Assembly (NCBI RefSeq): GCF_000017505.1
Contig: NC_009675.1
Coordinates: forward strand, 3,047,001 to 3,111,000
Length of the DNA stretch: 64,000 bases
Source: Anaeromyxobacter sp. Fw109-5
GTDB lineage: Bacteria > Myxococcota > Myxococcia > Myxococcales > Anaeromyxobacteraceae
Direction of reading: 5' to 3'
The position numbers and the translations under genes were made by a program. Below the pieces are notes generated by a model that made no database searches, had not been told where the DNA came from, and saw only the letters and a list, made by a program, of their open reading frames with translations. This document shows positions 49,995 to 60,180 of this stretch, in pieces (position 1 is the first letter of the stretch; each line of letters opens with the position of its first letter).

Positions 49995-50441
49995 TCAGCG
50001 CCCCTTCCGTTCTTCGACCCAGTGCTCGATGAGCGGGAGCTTCTTCTTCGGGTCGAAGCGCTCCAGGCTCGGCGTGGACTCCGTGTGACACGCGCCGCAC
50101 GAGCGCGCACCCGGCTCGACGAGGCCGAGCGCCCGCGAGAGCTCGGGGTCGCGCATCACGTAGCTCGCCGCGTAGAGCGCGCCCGGCCCGTGGCAGGCCT
50201 CGCAGCTCACGCCCGAGATGCCGTCGGCGGCGTCGGGCGCGTGGCAGCCGAGGCAGCGCCGGTCCTCGCGGCGCTCCAGCGGGAGGCTCTCGCGGGCGCG
50301 TGCGTGAGGCCCGGCGCTCCAGCGCGCGTAGGCAGCGGGGTGGCAGGCCTTGCATGTCTCGGGGCCGACGCGATCGCCCGCGAGGGCGACGGCGGGCAGC
50401 GCGAGGGCGCACACGAGGAGGAGACGGACGGGGGCGGGCAC
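49995..50441 (-). CDS. Tetrahaem c-type cytochrome
   Basis: Start chosen at GTG 50441, which opens a signal peptide (VRLLLVCALALPAVALA) and lies just downstream of a minus-strand TATACT; an ATG at 50465 would precede that promoter. The 148-residue product has four CXXCH motifs (CKACH, CLGCH, CEACH, CGACH) and the layout of the cytochrome c554-like family. It is probably periplasmic and may feed electrons to other multihaem proteins. Its stop is one base before the engB start, so the two are coupled, an unusual pairing. Confidence 0.82.
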   Translation of the reverse strand: MPAPVRLLLVCALALPAVALAGDRVGPETCKACHPAAYARWSAGPHARARESLPLERREDRRCLGCHAPDAADGISGVSCEACHGPGALYAASYVMRDPELSRALGLVEPGARSCGACHTESTPSLERFDPKKKLPLIEHWVEERKGR

Positions 50442-50450
50442 GGGCCACGG

Positions 50451-50458
50451 AGTATAAT
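50451..50458. promoter_or_regulatory. Overlapping divergent -10 elements
   Basis: TATAAT at 50453-50458 reads rightward and TATACT (50456-50451) reads leftward in the same bases. Initiation would fall about on the ATG at 50464 and three bases before the GTG at 50441. No good -35 boxes are visible. Confidence 0.55.
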
Positions 50459-50463
50459 GCCTC

Positions 50464-50964
50464 ATGCGTCTCGTCCACCCTGCTCTCCTGGTCCTCGCCG
50501 CCCTGGCGCCGTCGATCGCGCAGGCGCGCCCCTGGCAAGGCATCCAGCCCGGCGTGAGCACCCAGCGCGAGGTCCTGGAGCGCTTCGGCGAGCCCGCGAC
50601 GCGCGCCAAGCGCGGCGCCCGGACCGTCCTCGCCTACCACGGCGAGCGCGCGCCGGCGGGGACGCGCCAGGCGCAGTTCCACGTGGACGGCTCCGAGCGC
50701 GTCCAGGAGATCACCGTCTTCCTCACCGCCCAGCTCGACGCCGAGACCGTGGAGGGGACCTACGGGAAGCCCCCGCAGCGCACGTTCGTCGAGGACACGT
50801 TCCAGAAGGTCTGGCTCTATCCGGCGAGCGGGGTGGCCGTGTACTTCGGCAAGGACGGCAACGTCGAGGCGATCACGTATTCGGCGGGCAAGCCGGCCCG
50901 CGCGTCACCCGCTGCCGGCGCGGCCGCGGCCCCCGAGGGCGGCGCGTCGCAGGCGCGGCCGTAG
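50464..50964 (+). CDS. Exported protein with SmpA/BamE-like start
   Basis: The 166-residue product has a signal peptide (LVHPALLVLAALAPSIAQA) and then WQGIQPGVSTQREVLERFGE, the helix-turn typical of the SmpA/OmlA-like fold, followed by strands. The tail is Ala/Pro-rich. Periplasmic location is expected; function unknown. It is followed one base later by coaE. A TATAAT ends five bases before its ATG, so its message is probably leaderless. Confidence 0.6.
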   Translation: MRLVHPALLVLAALAPSIAQARPWQGIQPGVSTQREVLERFGEPATRAKRGARTVLAYHGERAPAGTRQAQFHVDGSERVQEITVFLTAQLDAETVEGTYGKPPQRTFVEDTFQKVWLYPASGVAVYFGKDGNVEAITYSAGKPARASPAAGAAAAPEGGASQARP

Positions 50965-50965
50965 C

Positions 50966-51598
50966 GTGCGCGTCGTCGGGCTCACCGGCGGGATCGCCAC
51001 CGGCAAGAGCACCTTCGCCGCGGCGCTGCGCGCGCGGGGGGTCCCGGTGGTCGACGCGGACGCGCTCGCGCGAGCGGTGGTCGCGCCCGGCACCCCCGCG
51101 CTCGCCGAGATCGCGCGCGCCTTCGGGCCGGACGTCCTGGACGCCGCGGGTGCGCTCGATCGCCGCAAGCTCGGCGCCATCGTCTTCGCCGATGCCGGCG
51201 CCCGCCGCAGGCTGGAGGCGATCACCCACCCCGCCATCCGGGCCGCCATGGTGGACGAGACCGCGCGGCTCGCGCGCCTCGGGCACGACCTCGTCTTCTA
51301 CGACGCCCCGCTCCTGTTCGAGGTCGGCCTCGACGCGGCCCTCGACTGCGTCGTGGTCGTGTGGGCCCCCCGGGACGTCCAGCGCGCGCGGGTGGTGCGG
51401 CGGGACGGGATCTCCCCCGCCGAGGCGGACGCCCGGCTCGCCGCGCAGCTCCCCGTGGACGAGAAGGCCGCGCGCGCCGACCTCGTGGTGGACAACGCCG
51501 ACGAGGAGGACCTCGGTCCGAAGGCCGAGCGGCTCCTCGACGACCTCCGGCGGGGGCTCGGGCGGAGGCTTCCCAACGCCGCGCCCGTGCGTTATTGA
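50966..51598 (+). CDS. coaE: Dephospho-CoA kinase
   Basis: A GTG one base after the preceding stop gives 210 residues. P-loop GLTGGIATGKSTFA near 5, VVDADALARAVV, and RRDGISPAEADARLAAQLP (lid region) are diagnostic. It phosphorylates dephospho-CoA in the last step of CoA synthesis. Confidence 0.93.
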   Translation: MRVVGLTGGIATGKSTFAAALRARGVPVVDADALARAVVAPGTPALAEIARAFGPDVLDAAGALDRRKLGAIVFADAGARRRLEAITHPAIRAAMVDETARLARLGHDLVFYDAPLLFEVGLDAALDCVVVVWAPRDVQRARVVRRDGISPAEADARLAAQLPVDEKAARADLVVDNADEEDLGPKAERLLDDLRRGLGRRLPNAAPVRY

Positions 51599-51605
51599 CC
51601 GCGCG

Positions 51606-52727
51606 ATGTCCTCGCCCGAGCGCGTGCAGCTCGTCACCGGCTACCCCGGCTTCATCGGCAAGCGGCTCGTCCGCCGGCTCGTGCAGGCCGAGGCCGACGG
51701 CGCCCGGCTCGTGCTGCTCGTCCAGCCGAAGCACGCCGCGGCGGCGCGCGCCGAGCTCGCGTCGCTGGGGGCGCGCCGCGCCGAGGTCGTCGAGGGCGAC
51801 GTCGAGCACATGCACCTCGGGCTCTCGGGCGCCGAGTTCAAGGCGCTCGCCGCCGGCGTGACCGAGGTCTGGCACCTCGCCGCGATCTCCTGGCTCGGCG
51901 CCGACCCGCGCTACGTGAAGCGCGTGAACGTCGAGGGCACGCGCAACGTCCTGGAGCTGGCCCAGCGCGCGCCGCGCCTCCGGCGCCTGAACCACTTCTC
52001 GACCGCCCTCGTCTCGGGCGACCGGAGCGGCGTCATCCTCGAGGACGAGCTGGCCATGGGCCAGCGCTTCCACAACGCCTACGAGGAGAGCAAGCACCAG
52101 GCCGAGCTGCTCGTGCGCCGCGCCCAGGCGGAGCTGCCCGCCACCATCTACCGGCCGAGCATCGTGGTGGGGGACTCGCGCACCGGAGAGATCGACCGCT
52201 TCGAGGGGCCGTACGCGCTCGCGATCCTGCTGGTCGCGTCCCCCCTCGCCGTCCCCCTGCCGCTCCCGGCCGGCGGCGCGGCGCCGCTGAACGTCGTGCC
52301 CATCGACTTCGTCGTCGAGGCGGCGCTGTCCCTCGCGCGGAACCCGGCGGCGGCCGGCAAGACGGTGCACCTCGTGGATCCCGCTCCGCTCTCCGCGCGC
52401 CGCGTGTACGAGCTCATCGCCGCGCGCACCGGGAAGCGGCTGGCGTCCCTGTCGCTCCCCTCCCGCGCGTTCCAGGCCTTCCTCCAGCTCCCGGGCCTGG
52501 AGCGGCTCGCGCGGGCGCAGCGGCCCGCCATCGACTACCTGAGTCACCTCGCCATCTACAACTGCCGGAACCAGCTCGACCTGCTCGACGGCACCGGCAT
52601 CCGCTGCCCGCCCATCACGGGGTATCTCGAGCGGCTCATCGAGTTCGTGCAGAACACCTTCGCGCGGCGGCGCGAGGAGGCCGCGGGCGGCCGGGAGGCG
52701 GACGATCCGCTCGACCCGCGCGAGTGA
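51606..52727 (+). CDS. SDR-family reductase, fatty-acyl-CoA-reductase-like
   Basis: The 373-residue protein has an extended SDR fold: LVTGYPGFIGKRLVRRL near 8, VWHLAAISWLGADPRYVKRV near 83, and the catalytic YEESKHQAELLV (YXXXK) near 160. It then has TIYRPSIVVGDSRTGEIDRF, resembling the male-sterility/thioester-reductase NAD-binding family. It may reduce an acyl thioester or sugar. It begins eight bases after coaE, and hydratase genes follow, so a lipid role is plausible. Confidence 0.75.
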   Translation: MSSPERVQLVTGYPGFIGKRLVRRLVQAEADGARLVLLVQPKHAAAARAELASLGARRAEVVEGDVEHMHLGLSGAEFKALAAGVTEVWHLAAISWLGADPRYVKRVNVEGTRNVLELAQRAPRLRRLNHFSTALVSGDRSGVILEDELAMGQRFHNAYEESKHQAELLVRRAQAELPATIYRPSIVVGDSRTGEIDRFEGPYALAILLVASPLAVPLPLPAGGAAPLNVVPIDFVVEAALSLARNPAAAGKTVHLVDPAPLSARRVYELIAARTGKRLASLSLPSRAFQAFLQLPGLERLARAQRPAIDYLSHLAIYNCRNQLDLLDGTGIRCPPITGYLERLIEFVQNTFARRREEAAGGREADDPLDPRE

Positions 52728-52849
52728 CCGAGACCGGGCGGCGCGCGCGAAGCGCGTCCGCAAGTCACCCAGCCCCTGACGCGCGGCGTCAGGGACGCGG
52801 GCGGGGCCCGAGACTTGTGCTGCCGGCCGCTCTCCCTTACAGGGATGGA

Positions 52850-53257
52850 ATGAAACGCCTCCAGGACTTCACCGTGGGCGATACCTTCGAGCTCGTCCGG
52901 GAGGTCGACCCGTACCGGCCGGTCTACTACGCGGGTGCCTCCGGGGACTACAACCCGATCCACATCGACCCGGCGGTGGGGCGCGCCGCCGGGTACCAGG
53001 GCGTCATCCTCCAGGGGATGTGCACCTTCTCGTGGCTGTCCGACACGTGCGTCGGGTACCTGGGGGATCCCGCCCGGCTCCTGCGCCTGCGGGCGCGCTT
53101 CACGAAGCCGGTGCAGGTGGGCGACGTCATCCGGATCGAGGGACGCTGCGTCGCCGTGGAGGGCGCCGCGGTGAAGCTGGAGCTCTCCGCGCGCAACCAG
53201 CGCGGCGAGGACGTGCTGAAGGGCGCGGTGGCCGAGGCCCGCGTCGGGGAGAGGTGA
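52850..53257 (+). CDS. MaoC-like hydratase subunit (HadB-like)
   Basis: A 135-residue hot-dog-fold protein with the hydratase-2 motif in YYAGASGDYNPIHIDPAVGR (the active Asp-x4-His) and GVILQGMCTF. Its partner follows with GTGA or near-GTGA overlap. Together they resemble the split (3R)-hydroxyacyl-ACP/CoA dehydratase of actinobacterial HadAB. A role in fatty-acid or polyketide dehydration is inferred. Confidence 0.82.
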   Translation: MKRLQDFTVGDTFELVREVDPYRPVYYAGASGDYNPIHIDPAVGRAAGYQGVILQGMCTFSWLSDTCVGYLGDPARLLRLRARFTKPVQVGDVIRIEGRCVAVEGAAVKLELSARNQRGEDVLKGAVAEARVGER

Positions 53258-53259
53258 GC

Positions 53260-53739
53260 GTGCCCGTCGACAGGAAGCACCTCGGCCGCCGCTACGGGCC
53301 GTTCCGGTTCCAGGTGAGCGTCGAGCAGATCCGGGACTTCGTCGCCGCCACCGGCGGCGGCGTCCCCGGCCACGCGTTCCCGAGCCCGCCCGACCGCTAC
53401 CATCACCCGTGGACCTGGGACGAGGAGGCCGCGAAGGCGTCGCCCCACGGCGGCATCGTCGCCCCCCCGGCGTTCGCGACCACGTTCGCCATCGAGCCCT
53501 TCGCGCGCGCCTGCTCGGACCCGGAGCTCGCCGTGAACGTGCTCCGGCTCGTCCACGGGGAACAGGAGTTCGAGTTCCACGAGCCGGTCCGTCCGGGCGA
53601 CGTGCTCGAGACCGAGGGCGAGATCACCCGCCTGCAGGAGCGTGGAAACCTCGACTTCGTCGAGGTGACCACCACCACGCGCAACCAGCACGGCCGCCTG
53701 GTCGTGAAGGGCGTCTGGACGGCCATCATCAGGAACTGA
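53260..53739 (+). CDS. FAS1-like dehydratase-domain partner (HadA-like)
   Basis: The GTG at 53260 has GGGGAGAGG at a good distance; the GTG at 53254, overlapping the previous stop, is the alternative. The 159-residue product starts RKHLGRRYGPFRFQVSVEQI, typical of the MaoC N-terminal dehydratase domain, with FVAATGGG and IVAPPAFATTFA. It lacks the complete Asp/His set of the active partner and should form the heterodimer. Coupled to the preceding gene. Confidence 0.8.
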   Translation: MPVDRKHLGRRYGPFRFQVSVEQIRDFVAATGGGVPGHAFPSPPDRYHHPWTWDEEAAKASPHGGIVAPPAFATTFAIEPFARACSDPELAVNVLRLVHGEQEFEFHEPVRPGDVLETEGEITRLQERGNLDFVEVTTTTRNQHGRLVVKGVWTAIIRN

Positions 53740-53798
53740 GCCCGGCTCGGCGTGGCCGCGGGCGGGAGGCGCGGCCACGGCCGGTCGCGGACCGGGGA

Positions 53799-54005
53799 TC
53801 AGCGCCGGGCCATCGACTGGCGGTGCGCCTCGCTCGACTCGTCGTGGATGAGCCCCCTCACCGTCTCGGTGAGCTCCTGGGTGACGGTCATCCCGTGCGC
53901 CTGCTGCGCGTGGCGCCCCGCCTGCTTCACGATCTCGTTCTCGTCCTCGCCCCGCGCCACGAAGTCGCAGTTCAACCCCACGTCTCGGCAGTGTAGGTCC
54001 TTCAC
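53799..54005 (-). CDS. DUF1059 small protein
   Basis: The GTG at 54005 has AGGAGG six bases upstream. The 68-residue protein matches DUF1059: KDLHCRDVGLNCDFVARGED, then EIVKQAGRHAQQAHGM. The conserved cysteines and His suggest metal binding or redox sensing. Function unknown. Confidence 0.82.
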   Translation of the reverse strand: MKDLHCRDVGLNCDFVARGEDENEIVKQAGRHAQQAHGMTVTQELTETVRGLIHDESSEAHRQSMARR

Positions 54006-54286
54006 GGGCCACCTCCTGTGGTCGGTGGCGCATACCGGCGCCGCGCCGCGGTGGCGACCGCACGACGGGTTCCCCCGCTGTCGTGCTCGCGCGGCCGCAC
54101 GGGCGCACGCCGGGGAGGTCGCCGGTGGCCGCGGCAGGCGCCGCGCGCGCGAAGCGACGGAGGCCCGCCTGGACGCGGGCGCGGCAGAGGCAACCCGCCC
54201 AGCGGCCGCGTTCGGCCCGCCGCGCTCGGGGAGCCGAGCGGGCGGTGGTGCGGGAGCTCATCGCCGGGCGGAGGATGGCGGCGACG

Positions 54287-56352
<2,066 letters not shown>

Positions 56353-56431
56353 GGCCGGAGCTTATCACCCGTGGCGACGAGCGGGTTCACCTTCCGGCGA
56401 AGTCGCCTCCGCGAGCGGCCGCGCCCGGGCG

Positions 56432-57232
56432 CTACACCGCGATGACCCCGTCCGCGAGCAGGCGCGCGAGGATGCGCGCCGTGTCGAGCCGAGGCAGCCC
56501 GGAGAGCGCGAAGAGCGCCTCGTAGTCCACGGTCCCGTCGATCTGGGCGAGCAGGAACCCCGCGCGGTGATCGAGGTTCAGCCAGAGGACCTCCTCGGGC
56601 CGGACCGCGAGGCGCGGGACGCCCGACGTCGCGCCGAGCTTCGACTCGTACATGGCGACGAGCGTCGACTCGTTCTGCGCGAGGTACGCACGCGCCTCGG
56701 GGTGGTCCGGCTCGACCTGGAGGACCTTCTCGATGAGCTCGAGCGAGCCGGTGAAGTCTCCGAGCGCCAGCAGCTCCTTGGCCGCGGCGAGCCAGGCGCC
56801 CACCTCGTCCCGCTCGCCGGCCGCCGCGGAGGCCGCGGGGATCCCCTCGGGGACGAGCGACTGCAACCCGGACTTCTCCGAGACGGCGGCGAGGTCGAGC
56901 CCGCCGCCCGCCTCCACCACGTAGGTCGCCGACGCGGCCGGGCCTTCGTCCCACGGGGAGGGCGCGAACTCGTGCGCGGGCTCGGGCCGGAGCTGCGCCG
57001 GGAAGGGCCGCGGGGTCACCGTGCGCCCGCCGGGGGGCGGCGTCACGGCGCGGTGCGTGCCCGGGAGCGGGGTCGAGGAGGGAGTGACCGCGTGGATCCG
57101 GACGATGTAGCCACGCGCCTTGGCGTTCCCGGGGTCCAGGGTGAGGACCTCCTGGAAGGCCGCGAGCGCGTCCTTCACGCGCCCGGCGAGGTACGCCTTC
57201 ACGCCGCGATCGATGAGCTCCGCCACCGTCAT
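56432..57232 (-). CDS. TPR protein of the Hsp70 operon
   Basis: Coupled by ATGA to the Hsp70 gene. The 266-residue product starts with a TPR-like helix pair (MTVAELIDRGVKAYLAGRVK, DALAAFQEVLTLDPGNAKAR), has a Pro/Thr-rich linker, a second TPR near 165-205, and ends in a small winged-helix-like domain (VDYEALFALSGLPRLDTARI). It probably acts as an adaptor of the chaperone pair. Confidence 0.75.
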   Translation of the reverse strand: MTVAELIDRGVKAYLAGRVKDALAAFQEVLTLDPGNAKARGYIVRIHAVTPSSTPLPGTHRAVTPPPGGRTVTPRPFPAQLRPEPAHEFAPSPWDEGPAASATYVVEAGGGLDLAAVSEKSGLQSLVPEGIPAASAAAGERDEVGAWLAAAKELLALGDFTGSLELIEKVLQVEPDHPEARAYLAQNESTLVAMYESKLGATSGVPRLAVRPEEVLWLNLDHRAGFLLAQIDGTVDYEALFALSGLPRLDTARILARLLADGVIAV

Positions 57233-59100
57233 CGCTCGGCGCCCCCCGCAGGCCCGCCGCCCGTGGCGAGCCCCTGGTACAGCGCCAGGGTGCGCTCGAG
57301 GGGCTCGACCTCCGCGGCGAGCGCGTCGCCGTCCCGCCCTTCCATCGCCGCCCTGGCGCGGGCGAGGACCGCCTCCGCCTTGCGCAGGGCGTCGCCCCCG
57401 AAGCGGGTCCGCTCGAGCGCGCCCCGCGCCGCGGGCCCGAGCGCCTCGATCTCCCGCACCATCCGGGAGACCCACTGGCGCCGCTCCTCGATCTCGCGGG
57501 TGGAGTGCTTGCGCTGGAGCTGCTCGTCGAGCTGCTCGTCCAGGATCCGCCGCAGCTCCTCCTCCGTGAGGCCCGAGGTCGCGGTCACGGTGATCGACTG
57601 CCGCTGGCCCGTCGCGACGTCCTTCGCCGAGACGCCGACGATCCCGTCCGCGCTGATGTCGAAGGTCACCTCGATCGACACCTCGCCCCGCCGCGCGGGC
57701 CGGATGCCGTCGAGGACGAACTCGCCGAGCAGCTCGTTGTCGATGGCGCGCTCGCTGCCGCCCTGGAGCACGGCGATGCGGACCGAGGTCTGATCGTCCG
57801 TCACCGTGGTGAAGAGGTGCGTCTGCGAGGTGGGGACGGTGGTGTTCCGGGGGATGACGGTCTGGAAGTAGCCGCCCACGACCAGCAGCCCGAGGTTCTG
57901 GGGCGTGACGTCGAGGAGGAGGACCTCGTCGCCCTTCGCGGCCGCGGTGAGCGCCTGCGCCTGGATGGCCGCGCCGAGCGCCACCACCTCGTCCGGGTGG
58001 ACGCCCTTGCACGGCTCGCGGCCGAAGAACTCCCGCACGGCGCGCTGCACGCGCGGCATGCGCGTCATGCCGCCCACGAGGATCACCTCGCCCACCTGCG
58101 CCGGCCGGACCCCGGCGTCCCTGAGCGTCCGCTCCGTCACCGCGATGCAGCGATCCACGAGATCCTTGGTGAGCTCCTCGAGCCCCTCGCGCGAGAGCTG
58201 CCGATCGAGGTGGAGGGCGCCCTTCCCCTCCCCTCCGCCGATCAGGAACGGCAGGTGGATGGGGGCGCTCGTCGCGGACGACAGCTCGCACTTGGCGCGC
58301 TCCGCCGCGTCGCGCACGCGCTGGAGCGCCATCTTGTCCTGGCGGAGGTCGACCCCGCCGTGCTCCTTCGCGAAGCCGAACGTGAGCCAGTCCATGACAC
58401 GGCGATCGAAGTCCTCGCCGCCGAGGTAGGTGTCGCCGCCCACCGCGACGACGTCGTAGACGCTCCGGCCGACGTCGAGCACCGACACGTCGAAGGTGCC
58501 GCCGCCGAGGTCGAACACGACCACCTTGCTCCGCACCTGACGCCCGAACCCGTACGCGAGCGCCGCGGCCGTCGGCTCGTTCACGATGCGCAGCACCTCG
58601 AGCCCCGCGATCCGCCCGGCGTCCTTCGTCGCCTGCCGCTGCCCGTCGTTGAAGTAGGCGGGGACCGTGACGACCGCGCGCCGCACCGGCTTGCCCAGGA
58701 ACGCCTCGGCGTCCGCCTTGAGCTCGGCGAGCACGAGGGCGGAGAGCTCCGGCATGGAGACGGCGCGCCCGCCCAGCTGAACCCGGACGTCGTTCCCCTC
58801 CGGGCCCGCCACGAGCTCGTACGGCAGCGCCTTGCGGGCGTCCTCGACCTCGCTCGATCCCCAGCGCCGGCCGATGAGCCGCTTGGCGGCGAAGACGGTG
58901 CCCTCCGGGTTCGTGATCGCCTGCCGCTTCGCGAGCGCGCCCACGAGCCGGCGGCCGTTCTTGGCGACGGCGACCACCGAGGGCGTGAGCGGCTGGCCGG
59001 TGCGGCCGGGGATGACGCGCGGCACGCCGTCCTGGACGGTCGCCACGACGGAGTTCGTCGTGCCGAGGTCGATCCCGACGACGGGCCCGTGGTCGCTCAT
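57229..59100 (-). CDS. Hsp70-family chaperone (DnaK paralogue)
   Basis: The 623-residue protein has the ATPase with GIDLGTTNSVVATVQ, AVVTVPAYFNDGQRQATK, FDLGGGTFDVSVLDVG and GGMTRMPRVQ. The substrate-binding part follows with VTPQNLGLLVVGG, NTTVPTSQTH and DISADGIVGVSAKD. A lid helix ends in an unusual Gly/Ala-rich tail. grpE is not adjacent and its operon is J-protein, Hsp70, TPR, so it is a specialised paralogue rather than the housekeeping DnaK. Confidence 0.9.
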   Translation of the reverse strand: MSDHGPVVGIDLGTTNSVVATVQDGVPRVIPGRTGQPLTPSVVAVAKNGRRLVGALAKRQAITNPEGTVFAAKRLIGRRWGSSEVEDARKALPYELVAGPEGNDVRVQLGGRAVSMPELSALVLAELKADAEAFLGKPVRRAVVTVPAYFNDGQRQATKDAGRIAGLEVLRIVNEPTAAALAYGFGRQVRSKVVVFDLGGGTFDVSVLDVGRSVYDVVAVGGDTYLGGEDFDRRVMDWLTFGFAKEHGGVDLRQDKMALQRVRDAAERAKCELSSATSAPIHLPFLIGGGEGKGALHLDRQLSREGLEELTKDLVDRCIAVTERTLRDAGVRPAQVGEVILVGGMTRMPRVQRAVREFFGREPCKGVHPDEVVALGAAIQAQALTAAAKGDEVLLLDVTPQNLGLLVVGGYFQTVIPRNTTVPTSQTHLFTTVTDDQTSVRIAVLQGGSERAIDNELLGEFVLDGIRPARRGEVSIEVTFDISADGIVGVSAKDVATGQRQSITVTATSGLTEEELRRILDEQLDEQLQRKHSTREIEERRQWVSRMVREIEALGPAARGALERTRFGGDALRKAEAVLARARAAMEGRDGDALAAEVEPLERTLALYQGLATGGGPAGGAER

Positions 59101-60062
59101 GCGAGGAACCTCCAGCGCAGCTTCCTGAGCCGCTCCTTCGCGGAGGCGAGCCCGGGTTCCAGCTCCACCGCCCGCTCCAGCGCGCGGCGGGCCTCCTTCC
59201 GATCGCCCTGCGCCTCGAGGACGTGCGCGAGCGCCTCGTGAGCGACGCCGGCGCGCGGCCCGGCGCGCACCGCCGCGTCCGCGAGCGACCGCGCCCCCGC
59301 GACGTCGCCCGCGGCGAGCGCGGCGCGCGAGCCGGCCACGGCGGCGCGGACGTTGCCCGGCTCCGCCTCCAGCGCCTCGCGGTACGCCTCCAGGGCGGCG
59401 CCCGGGCGCCCGGAGCGCTCGGCCTCGGCGCCCTCCTCGACGAGCCGCGCGGCCCGCTGCGCGCCGGCCCGGCGACGCACCTCCGGGGCGAGCCGCAGGG
59501 CCTCGGCGTGGCGGGGGTCCGCGCCGAGCGCGAGCTGCAGCTCGTTCCAGGCCTGCCCGAACCGCCCGTCGGCCATCGCCTGCCGCGCGCGCTCGACGTG
59601 CTCCGCGACCCGCGCGGCCCGTCCCAGGATCGGGTTCTGACGCGCGAGCCGGGCCCGGCGCTCGCCGGTGCGGCGCTCGTCCTCGAGGCGGCGCGCCTCC
59701 AGCTGGGCGCGCGCCTCGGGCGGCGCCGTCGCTCGCGCGTAGGCGGCGCGTCGCTCCTCGTCCCCGAGCACGTCCCGCGCCTCGGTGATCCGGCGAAAGA
59801 CGCGCTCGAGCTTCTCCCGGTAGCTGCCGAGCCGCTGCCCCGCGTAACGATCGGGATGGAACAGCCTCACCTTCTCGAGGTAAGCCGTCCGGGCGGCGTC
59901 TGCCGTGGCATTCCAGGTCAGTCCGAGCGCCTCCCAGTGGGTCCAGGTGGAGGCGCGCGCGGCGGCCGAGCGGATCTCCTCACGCCGGGCGGCGTCGAGA
60001 TCGACGTCGTCGCCCTGCCCGCTGGGAGCGGCCCTGGATGTGCTGTGCCCCTCGCTGCTCAA
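59097..60062 (-). CDS. J-domain protein with TPR repeats
   Basis: Reading from a TTG at 60062 gives 321 residues; no nearer ATG exists, so the start is tentative. The J-domain (HWEALGLTWNATADAARTAY and FHPDRYAGQRLG, with the HPD motif) lies at 40-110. TPR-like helices follow (LQLALGADPRHAEALRLAPE, YREALEAEPGNVRAAV). It stimulates Hsp70 ATPase. Coupled by ATGA to the Hsp70 gene. Confidence 0.82.
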   Translation of the reverse strand: MSSEGHSTSRAAPSGQGDDVDLDAARREEIRSAAARASTWTHWEALGLTWNATADAARTAYLEKVRLFHPDRYAGQRLGSYREKLERVFRRITEARDVLGDEERRAAYARATAPPEARAQLEARRLEDERRTGERRARLARQNPILGRAARVAEHVERARQAMADGRFGQAWNELQLALGADPRHAEALRLAPEVRRRAGAQRAARLVEEGAEAERSGRPGAALEAYREALEAEPGNVRAAVAGSRAALAAGDVAGARSLADAAVRAGPRAGVAHEALAHVLEAQGDRKEARRALERAVELEPGLASAKERLRKLRWRFLA

Positions 60063-60180
60063 GCCAGATGACCCCCGCCACCCGCTGGCTCAGCCGACAT
60101 TACGGCCTGATCGGGGGAGGGTCAACGCGGCGCACCACGGACGGTGTGCGTCTCACGGCGCCCACCGCTCCCGGGAGACC

